Shown here in pieces: positions 1 through 5,092 of a stretch of DNA of 5,486 bases. A model generated the notes under the pieces. The model saw nothing but the letters and a program-made list of their open reading frames with translations. It searched no databases and was not told the origin of the DNA. The stretch's first letter is position 1; each line of letters opens with the position of its first letter. The DNA comes from Candidatus Nitrosopelagicus sp. (lineage in GTDB: Archaea > Thermoproteota > Nitrososphaeria > Nitrososphaerales > Nitrosopumilaceae): the NCBI GenBank assembly GCA_018691945.1, contig JABHJJ010000139.1, positions 1-5,486 of the forward strand, given 5' to 3'. Both the position numbers and the translations under genes were made by a program.

Positions 1-1
1 A

Positions 2-622
2 CTTCCAAACTGTACAACTACAGGTTTAGCAATTACACTAAAACCATTACTAGAAAAATATGGTGCAAAAAAAGTAATGATGACTTCAATGCAAGCAATT
101 TCAGGTGGAGGAAAAACTGGAGTGTCAGCAATGGGAATTACAGATAATATTTTGCCATACATACCAAAAGAAGAGAACAAAGTTAGAATAGAAACTAGAA
201 AAATTCTTGGGAAATTAAAAGATGGAAAGATTGAAGATGCAGACATCAAAGTGAGTTGCACCTGTACAAGAGTTCCAGTAATTGATGGACATACAGAATC
301 AGTATTTGTCGAGACAGAAAAAGAGATCGACCCTAGTGTAGCAAAAGATACGTACAATGAGTATAACAAAGACATTTCAGTTTCAGGATTACCTTCTGCA
401 CCAGAAAAATATTATGCGTTTCACGAAGATCCAACAAGACCACAGCCTAGAATGGAAAGAGAAGTTGGGGGTGGTATGACTACTTCAATTGGTAGAGTTG
501 AAAAAGAAGAATTATTTGAAAATGGACTAAAGTATATGTTATTTTCACATAATAAAAAAATGGGCTCTGCAAAAGGAGCAGTTCTTTTGGCAGAGATGCT
601 TTACAAGAAAGAGAAGATTTAA
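2..622 (+). CDS. asd: Aspartate-semialdehyde dehydrogenase, C-terminal part (5' truncated by window)
   Basis: The enzyme reduces beta-aspartyl phosphate to aspartate semialdehyde with NADPH, the branch-point step to lysine, threonine and methionine in the cytoplasm. The frame is open from base 2, so the gene starts outside the window and the first in-frame ATG at 77 is internal. The visible 206 residues begin at the catalytic motif PNCTTTGL, with the nucleophilic Cys at residue 4 (codon 11-13). Next come the conserved MQAISGGG stretch, ITDNILPYI with EENK, and RVPVIDGHTES, whose His at residue 97 (codon 290-292) is the expected general base. RPQPRMERE and GGGMTTSIGRV follow near the end. The absence of long insertions and the EENKVRIETRKILG pattern fit the archaeal/fungal-type branch rather than the enterobacterial one. 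The stop is TAA. Identity is secure; only the N-terminal NADP-binding part is missing. Confidence 0.96.
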   Translation, partial: LPNCTTTGLAITLKPLLEKYGAKKVMMTSMQAISGGGKTGVSAMGITDNILPYIPKEENKVRIETRKILGKLKDGKIEDADIKVSCTCTRVPVIDGHTESVFVETEKEIDPSVAKDTYNEYNKDISVSGLPSAPEKYYAFHEDPTRPQPRMEREVGGGMTTSIGRVEKEELFENGLKYMLFSHNKKMGSAKGAVLLAEMLYKKEKI

Positions 623-653
623 TCTAGAATTTTAGAAATTTTCCAATAATATC

Positions 654-662
654 TTTATTAAA
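654..662 (+). promoter_or_regulatory. TATA-like box upstream of the Lrp/AsnC gene
   Basis: TTTATTAAA lies in the 71-base gap after asd, about 35 nt before the ATG at 694. Archaeal TATA boxes sit roughly 25 nt before the transcription start, which would give a leader of about 10 nt. That is just enough to include the GGAG at 684-687. The call rests on sequence resemblance and spacing only. Confidence 0.45.
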
Positions 663-683
663 GGTAGTAATTTCTAAGATGCC

Positions 684-687
684 GGAG
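684..687 (+). promoter_or_regulatory. Shine-Dalgarno motif for the Lrp/AsnC gene
   Basis: GGAG lies 6 nt before the ATG at 694 in the short gap after asd. This is normal spacing for an archaeal ribosome binding site and supports that start codon. Confidence 0.55.
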
Positions 688-693
688 AATTAA

Positions 694-1149
694 ATGGCAA
701 AGATAGATAATCTTGATTTAAAAATTCTTTCAGAATTGAGTAATGATGCATCAGTATCAGTTCCAAAATTATCAGAGAAAATTAATGTCAATTCATCTGT
801 TGTTTATAGTAGAATTAAACGTCTTTTAAAACAAAAATTAATTCAGAGATATACAATAGATGTTAATGATAAAGAATTAGGATATGTAGTAAAATCAGTT
901 ACAGGAATTAATATGGATTCCAAAAAGCGAGACACAATAATTGATGAGTTGTTCAAAATTGAGGGTGTTAGAGAGATTTCAGAAGTTACAGGACGATTTG
1001 ATATCATGGTTACAATGTATGCAAGATCATTAAATGAGATGCACAAGGTGGTTTCGGAAAATATTGGTAAAATTGGAGGGATCTTAGGTTCTGAGAGCTT
1101 TATAGAGATGAAAAGAAGGACAAAACCAATGCCTTACATGCCAAAGTAA
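694..1149 (+). CDS. Lrp/AsnC family transcriptional regulator
   Basis: This 151-residue protein has the standard length and two-domain layout of feast/famine (Lrp/AsnC) regulators. Residues about 5-55 form the winged helix-turn-helix: the opening LDLKILSELSNDAS, then PKLSEKINVNSSVVYSRIKR as helix-turn-recognition helix, then the wing LIQRYTIDVN. Residues about 63-140 form the RAM domain, a beta-alpha-beta-beta-alpha-beta fold that oligomerises and binds small effectors, usually amino acids. The segment VTGRFDIMVTM (98-108) is the typical RAM core with its Gly and Asp. The start is supported by GGAG 6 nt upstream. It lies between asd and ctaB on the same strand. An amino-acid-responsive control of asd or its own promoter would fit the family, but neither target nor effector can be read from the sequence. 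The tail ends in a short basic, proline-containing segment. Confidence 0.92.
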   Translation: MAKIDNLDLKILSELSNDASVSVPKLSEKINVNSSVVYSRIKRLLKQKLIQRYTIDVNDKELGYVVKSVTGINMDSKKRDTIIDELFKIEGVREISEVTGRFDIMVTMYARSLNEMHKVVSENIGKIGGILGSESFIEMKRRTKPMPYMPK

Positions 1150-1157
1150 ACGCGTGA

Positions 1158-1166
1158 TATTTATTT
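1158..1166 (+). promoter_or_regulatory. TATA-like box upstream of ctaB
   Basis: ATATTTATT lies in the 37-base gap between lrp and the chosen ctaB start. Its centre is about 25 nt before the ATG at 1187, the spacing expected for a leaderless archaeal transcript starting at or near the ATG. It overlaps the alternative GTG-started reading, which is one reason for preferring the ATG. Confidence 0.4.
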
Positions 1167-1186
1167 TTCCGAGGAAAAGAGATTAC

Positions 1187-2116
1187 ATGCAAGAAACAAC
1201 TACAAAAATCAAAATAAAAACATACTACGAGTTAACAAAACCAAAAATTTGGTATCTCTTAGTTTTTACAGCATTTGGAACTGCAATAACTGCATCAAAT
1301 ATCTATAACATTGAGATTTCAATTGCGACCTGGGCCTTGATGCTTTTTGGAGTGGCTGCAGGTTCTGCAGCAGCTAATACTTTGACGAATTATCATGATA
1401 GAGATATTGATGAAGTCATGGAGAGAACAAAGGGAAGACCAATACCAAGTAAGAGGATTTTCCCTGCTGAAAAAGCAAGGGACTTTGGATTAGTTTTAGC
1501 AGGAATTTCAATTGCTTGTGCATTTGGAATTGCATTCACTACATCATTTTGGAACGGAATGTGGTGTGGTATTTTTATGGTATTTGGTTTGGCAGATAAT
1601 ATTGTCATTTACAGTCACGCATTAAAAAGAAAAAGTCAACTTAACATCATTCTAGGAGGATTTTCTGGAGGTGCACCTGCAATGATTGGATATGCTGCGG
1701 TAACACTAACTGGATTGTGGGATTTTGGATTGATCATGGCAGGACTAGTATTCATTTGGATCCCAATGCACATTTGGGCGTTAACATTACATTTTAGAGA
1801 TGATTATCAAAAAGTCAAGGTTCCTATGTTAACTGCAGTATTATCTGAAAAGACATCAGCTAGAGTAATTGCTGCAACTACAGTGATGATGGTAGTGTTT
1901 AGTGTGGTACCGTTCTTTTTGACAACTGATACAGGTGAACCAGTAATGAGTGAAGTTTACCTATACACTGCAATAGCATCAGGTATCTTGATGGTTGTAC
2001 TTAGTGCATGGGTTGTATCAAAACCAACTGAAAAGGCTTCATGGGTTTTGTTCAAATTTTCCAGTCCATATCTAGCAGTACTATTTATAGCATTAATGGT
2101 AGATTCCGCACTTTAA
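1187..2116 (+). CDS. ctaB: Protohaem IX farnesyltransferase (haem O synthase)
   Basis: This integral membrane prenyltransferase transfers a farnesyl (or longer isoprenoid) group to haem B to make haem O, the precursor of haem A-type cofactors of haem-copper oxidases. The 309 residues match the usual 280-310. The first aspartate-rich motif is in NYHDRDIDEVMERTKGRP (N68, D71, D75, R80, R84), which binds the prenyl diphosphate with magnesium. LKRKSQLNIILGGFSGGAP (147-164) is the conserved central loop. The second acidic motif is in DDYQKVKVPM (D205, D206, P213, M214). About nine hydrophobic segments are expected; clear ones lie near 22-38, 46-65, 100-118, 125-142, 160-176, 180-200, 226-246, 257-277 and 286-305. 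The GTG at 1154 would add 11 residues. The ATG is preferred because the protein then begins with a normal polar leader and a TATA-like box fits just upstream. GAGG at 1171-1174 is rather far (12 nt). Confidence 0.94.
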   Translation: MQETTTKIKIKTYYELTKPKIWYLLVFTAFGTAITASNIYNIEISIATWALMLFGVAAGSAAANTLTNYHDRDIDEVMERTKGRPIPSKRIFPAEKARDFGLVLAGISIACAFGIAFTTSFWNGMWCGIFMVFGLADNIVIYSHALKRKSQLNIILGGFSGGAPAMIGYAAVTLTGLWDFGLIMAGLVFIWIPMHIWALTLHFRDDYQKVKVPMLTAVLSEKTSARVIAATTVMMVVFSVVPFFLTTDTGEPVMSEVYLYTAIASGILMVVLSAWVVSKPTEKASWVLFKFSSPYLAVLFIALMVDSAL

Positions 2117-2133
2117 GAAAAAAAACGTATAAC

Positions 2134-2142
2134 TTTTTAATA
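2134..2142 (+). promoter_or_regulatory. TATA-like box upstream of the DUF1059 gene
   Basis: TTTTTAATA lies in the 46-base gap after ctaB, centred about 25 nt before the ATG at 2163. This is the geometry of a leaderless archaeal promoter, and there is no Shine-Dalgarno motif before that ATG. It suggests the small gene is transcribed independently of ctaB. Confidence 0.45.
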
Positions 2143-2162
2143 CCAAATTCGGTCATTCTACC

Positions 2163-2339
2163 ATGGTTATAGAATTAGTTTGTAAAGACTACGGATATGA
2201 CTGTGGTTTTGTCGCCGAAGGTGAAAATGTTGAGGATGTTATGAAAGAGTTTGGTAAACATTCGGATGAAGAACATGGATTATGGTATTCAGACGAATCA
2301 CTAAAACAGATTGTTCAAAACAAGTACAATACAAAATGA
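2163..2339 (+). CDS. DUF1059 family small protein
   Basis: This 58-residue soluble protein belongs by pattern to DUF1059, a family of short bacterial and archaeal proteins with no established function. It begins with a short strand (VIELVCKDYGYDC), followed by FVAEGENVEDVMKEFGKH and DEEHGLW, the family hallmark. The conserved Cys and His residues are C7, C14, H33 and H38. A metal- or redox-related role is conceivable from these but is inference only. The start ATG is preceded by CC and no ribosome binding site. A TATA-like box about 25 nt upstream points to a leaderless mRNA. The acidic, helix-forming C-terminus ends 2 nt before the stop of the convergent reductase gene. The gene is complete and of normal family length. 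Assignment to the family is quite sure; the function is unknown. Confidence 0.85.
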   Translation: MVIELVCKDYGYDCGFVAEGENVEDVMKEFGKHSDEEHGLWYSDESLKQIVQNKYNTK

Positions 2340-2341
2340 TT

Positions 2342-3412
2342 CTAAGGTTTTAAAATAATTTTTCCAACTAATCCTTTTCCGTTAAGCATTTTTTCATGAG
2401 CATCTACTGCATTCTCAAATGTAAAAACAGAATCAATAATTACCTTAATCTTTCCTTGACCCATCCAGTGAAAACCTTCTTCCAACTCTGCGCGGGTTCC
2501 CTGTGTAGAACCTAAAATATTAATTCCTTTGAAAAAGATGTGACGTAAATCAGCTGGTGCATCATATCCAGTTGTAGCACCAGTTGTTACCATTGTTGAA
2601 CCATATTTCAAAAGTGTAAGTTCCTTGTTGAAATGAGAACCACCAATGTGTTCAAAAATTACATCAATTCCGGGTGATCCACCATTTAGTTTTACAATTT
2701 CTTTGGTAATTGCCCTGACTTCTTTATGCCAATCATCTTTTCTATGATCAACAGCATAATCTGCTCCTAATTCTTTTAGTTTTTCTAATTTTTCTGGGCT
2801 TGCAGTTGCAATAACTGTACAACCATACAGTTTTGCAATTTGAATACCAAATATTCCAACCCCAGAGCTACCACCCATTACAAGAACAGTTTGTCCAGGT
2901 CTAATTTTTGCCCTTCCAACTAGCATATGCCATGAAGTAAGAAGAGTCATCGAAGCCGCCGCTGCTTCATCATAACTAACATTATCAGGAATTTTTATGA
3001 CATTGATTTCTGGTAGATGTGCAATTTCACAATATCCACCCCAAAGTGGACCAGTTTCAAATCCCCAAATTTTTCTGTCCCTACAATCATATTCTCTTCC
3101 AGAAGTGCATGCTGAACAAACACGACATGACATATTTCCATGTGAAACAACTCTATCACCAACTTTAATATTTTTTACATTTTCACCAACGGCGATTACT
3201 TCACCTGCTGCATCAGTTCCAGAAATATGTGGTAGTGGAACAGCCAAAGGTTTACCTCTCATTCCCCAAATATCATCATAGTTTAGTGCAGCAGCTTTTA
3301 CACGAAATAATACTTCATTTTGTTTTACATTTGGTTCAGGAATATCTTTTAGTTTTAGAATTGATGCAAAATCATTATCCTTTGCATATTTTTCATAAAC
3401 TAGTGCTTTCAT
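2342..3412 (-). CDS. Medium-chain dehydrogenase/reductase (zinc-binding ADH-like, quinone/acryloyl-CoA reductase type)
   Basis: This 356-residue cytoplasmic oxidoreductase of the MDR superfamily probably uses NADPH. The N-terminal GroES-like domain (about 1-150) carries HISGTDAAGEVIAVG and VGDRVV. A complete structural-zinc lobe follows, with C96, C99, C102 and C110 (C-x2-C-x2-C-x7-C). The Rossmann domain (about 150-300) has MGGSSGVGIFGIQIAK (179-194). No acidic residue stands at the end of the second strand (ATASPEKLE), which favours NADPH. The catalytic-zinc ligands of classical alcohol dehydrogenases are absent: the usual Cys is in the segment LNYDD (43-47) and the usual His-Glu is Thr66-Asp67. 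This is as in quinone reductases and acyl-CoA/enoyl reductases, so hydride transfer to an activated C=C is likelier than alcohol oxidation. Acryloyl-CoA reductase of the 3-hydroxypropionate/4-hydroxybutyrate cycle is a candidate, unproven. The start lies 6 nt after the UbiD stop with no Shine-Dalgarno motif, suggesting cotranscription. The stop is TAG. Confidence 0.93.
   Translation of the reverse strand: MKALVYEKYAKDNDFASILKLKDIPEPNVKQNEVLFRVKAAALNYDDIWGMRGKPLAVPLPHISGTDAAGEVIAVGENVKNIKVGDRVVSHGNMSCRVCSACTSGREYDCRDRKIWGFETGPLWGGYCEIAHLPEINVIKIPDNVSYDEAAAASMTLLTSWHMLVGRAKIRPGQTVLVMGGSSGVGIFGIQIAKLYGCTVIATASPEKLEKLKELGADYAVDHRKDDWHKEVRAITKEIVKLNGGSPGIDVIFEHIGGSHFNKELTLLKYGSTMVTTGATTGYDAPADLRHIFFKGINILGSTQGTRAELEEGFHWMGQGKIKVIIDSVFTFENAVDAHEKMLNGKGLVGKIILKP
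2359..2394 (+). terminator. Possible T-run terminators for the plus-strand genes
   Basis: Runs of five T (2359-2363) and six T (2389-2394) follow the DUF1059 stop within 60 nt and lie inside the 3' end of the convergent reductase gene. Archaeal RNA polymerase terminates at U-rich tracts without needing a hairpin, and none is visible here. In AT-rich DNA such runs are common, so the call is tentative. Confidence 0.25.
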
Positions 3413-3418
3413 TTTTTA

Positions 3419-4747
3419 TTAATAATCATTCAAAGATATTTTATCAAGTTTTGGGATTTTTGCAATTTCAAAACCTTCTTTTCTTTTATTCAGAGGTCTC
3501 GTTGCATCAATTCCAAGTTTAGCAGTCTTAAGATTTTTCTGATCACTAGAAGGATCCAAGCTCGAACCACGAACATTTTTTATTAATACAATGTCCTTAT
3601 CAGCCTGAAATCTAGTTGCCATTGCATATTCAACCTGGTCAGAGCTTGATGGATCAATATCATCATCAACAACTGTAACCATTTTTAGAGAACGATGAGA
3701 TGCAAAAATTTCATTAATTATTTTTTTTACATTTGTAGAAGGTGTTTTTGATATTTGTGCCACAGCATGAAGCCAATGTGAACCTCCATTAGACAATATT
3801 ACTTGGTTAGTTCTAGGGAACTTTTTCTTTATTATTCCATTAAGTTTTGATTCAATCGGCATTCCCATTAACAAATGATGTTCTCCAAATCCAGATAAAA
3901 TATCATGAAAAATTGGATTATTTCTATAGTACATTTTTTCTAATTCAAAGAGTGGTTGTTCCCTTGGATGATCATAGGTACGCAACATTTCAACCATCCA
4001 TTCTTTATCAGTTCTATCTTGGAGTATTTTTCCTTCCATAACAATTTCAGTGCCTGATGGGACATGCATTCCAGAATATGGACATTTTGAGAGGGTCAAT
4101 TTTTTGCCTAATAACGAATTTGCTATATGAAGTTCATCTTTTCCCCAGTCCGCCTGATAAGCACCTGCAATAGATATTGCTGGATGAACACCTACAGTAA
4201 TTGCAATTTTAAGATCTTCACCATGTTCTTTTGCATTAATGAAATTTCTATGTGAATGACGTCCCTCAACCATTCTAATTGAGAAATGTTTTCTATCAAT
4301 TGGCATTAATCTATGAAATGCAGAATTCTGTGTTTTGAATTCATAGTTTTGAGAATAAACTATAGCAGATGTGATGAATGGTCCAGACTCTTTCTCAAAG
4401 TGAGTAACAATAGGAAGTTTCGATAAGTCATTTGATGTATTTTCAAAGAATTTTCCGCTATTGATAATTTTTGGTTTTTTTGCATTTTTGATTGAAGAGT
4501 AAATTGATTCATGTATTTTATTTTCTTTTGCATTTACTGCTAGTGCAAATCTTTTTCGCGTACCAACTAAATTACTAACTAATTTGAAATTATTTTGTTT
4601 TATATTTTCAAAAAGTAATGCTGAACTTTTATCGGCTTTTGCAGTAATTCCTGCAATTTCAAATTTTGTTGAAACCTTTTTTTGGATGATTTTTAGTTCT
4701 TTAGATTTTTTTAGTTTGGATATATATTCACGCAAGTCTCCAGTCAT
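3419..4747 (-). CDS. UbiD-family decarboxylase (prenylated-FMN dependent)
   Basis: This 442-residue protein is of normal length for UbiD enzymes, which reversibly decarboxylate unsaturated acids with prenylated FMN and a divalent metal. The metal triad can be placed by spacing: N141 in NSAFHR (R146 being the expected catalytic Arg), H164 in EGRHSHR, and E205 in KDELHIANSLLG. VPSGTEIVMEG (229-239) and the C-terminal VVDDDIDPSSSDQVEYA, NVRGSSLDPS and LGIDATRP are family hallmarks. The usual EGP[FY]G[ED] catalytic loop is changed to EWMVE (249-253); E249 aligns with the first Glu, while the second is shifted or replaced. Classical ubiquinone synthesis is not expected in an archaeon. The likeliest known archaeal role is anhydromevalonate phosphate decarboxylase of the archaeal mevalonate pathway, but this is inference. 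No flavin prenyltransferase (UbiX) lies in the window. The ATG overlaps the previous gene's TGA by 4 nt. Confidence 0.93.
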   Translation of the reverse strand: MTGDLREYISKLKKSKELKIIQKKVSTKFEIAGITAKADKSSALLFENIKQNNFKLVSNLVGTRKRFALAVNAKENKIHESIYSSIKNAKKPKIINSGKFFENTSNDLSKLPIVTHFEKESGPFITSAIVYSQNYEFKTQNSAFHRLMPIDRKHFSIRMVEGRHSHRNFINAKEHGEDLKIAITVGVHPAISIAGAYQADWGKDELHIANSLLGKKLTLSKCPYSGMHVPSGTEIVMEGKILQDRTDKEWMVEMLRTYDHPREQPLFELEKMYYRNNPIFHDILSGFGEHHLLMGMPIESKLNGIIKKKFPRTNQVILSNGGSHWLHAVAQISKTPSTNVKKIINEIFASHRSLKMVTVVDDDIDPSSSDQVEYAMATRFQADKDIVLIKNVRGSSLDPSSDQKNLKTAKLGIDATRPLNKRKEGFEIAKIPKLDKISLNDY

Positions 4748-5076
4748 TGAGTAATTTCTCCCATTATTTCATGCATTAATTGTTTTGTAGTGTTATTATC
4801 TAATGATCTTTCAAAATTTGCAGTAACAAGACATATGCCTTTTAAAAAAGATGAGATTTTTTCAGATAATAATTTCAAAAAAAGTTCTTCGGATTTAGTC
4901 GGTATAATAATGGAAGTTGATGGGACAGGTCCAGAGCTAATAGAGATTAGCATTGGACCAATTTTTGGAGAATTTTCAGAAATGGAGATTATCATTCCAT
5001 TTTCAAAATTTAGCATGTTAACTAGGAAAGTACGATTCTCGTATGCAATTGTCTTTGTATTACAACCAGTTTCCAC
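4744..5076 (-). CDS. Small protein resembling proteasome assembly chaperone PAC4
   Basis: This 110-residue soluble protein starts at GTG. No closer ATG-type start exists between the in-frame stop at 5089-5091 and it; an internal ATG at residue 21 would remove the first strand. Its pattern is two to three beta strands (RTFLVNMLNFENGMIISIS), a helix/loop with SPKIG, a strand (MLISIS), then GPVPSTSIIIP (49-59). An amphipathic helix (61-79), a strand (GICLVTANFE, 80-89) and a C-terminal helix follow. The order 'P-x-STS, helix, VxxN-hydrophobic, Glu-rich helix' resembles the eukaryotic proteasome assembly chaperone PAC4, a dimerising helper of 20S alpha-ring assembly, as I remember its sequence. 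The resemblance is from memory, without alignment, and could be convergent. The gene is convincing: it follows the repeat-protein gene by 16 nt and overlaps UbiD by 4 nt (ATGA). No Shine-Dalgarno motif precedes the GTG. Confidence 0.6.
   Translation of the reverse strand: METGCNTKTIAYENRTFLVNMLNFENGMIISISENSPKIGPMLISISSGPVPSTSIIIPTKSEELFLKLLSEKISSFLKGICLVTANFERSLDNNTTKQLMHEIMGEITQ
4758..4762 (-). promoter_or_regulatory. Shine-Dalgarno motif for the UbiD gene
   Basis: On the minus strand GGGAG lies inside the end of the upstream gene, 10 nt before the UbiD ATG. The spacing is slightly long but, with the 4-nt ATGA overlap, supports translation of UbiD from a shared mRNA. Confidence 0.4.
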
Positions 5077-5092
5077 AACAAGACTTTTTCAA

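Noticed and set aside
77..622. ATG at 77 as the start of a short asd-like gene
   Set aside because: The same frame is open back to base 2 and encodes the catalytic PNCTT motif before the ATG, so the gene simply begins outside the window.
843..1046. Minus-strand open frame inside the Lrp/AsnC gene, and similar short frames opposite ctaB, the reductase and UbiD
   Set aside because: Each lies wholly or mostly opposite a gene with clear family motifs, and their products show no recognisable domain.
1154..1186. GTG at 1154 as the ctaB start, adding 11 residues
   Set aside because: It overlaps a likely TATA box, adds a segment (MIFIFPRKRDY) with no family counterpart that I know, and has no ribosome binding site. 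The ATG at 1187 is preferred, though not proven.
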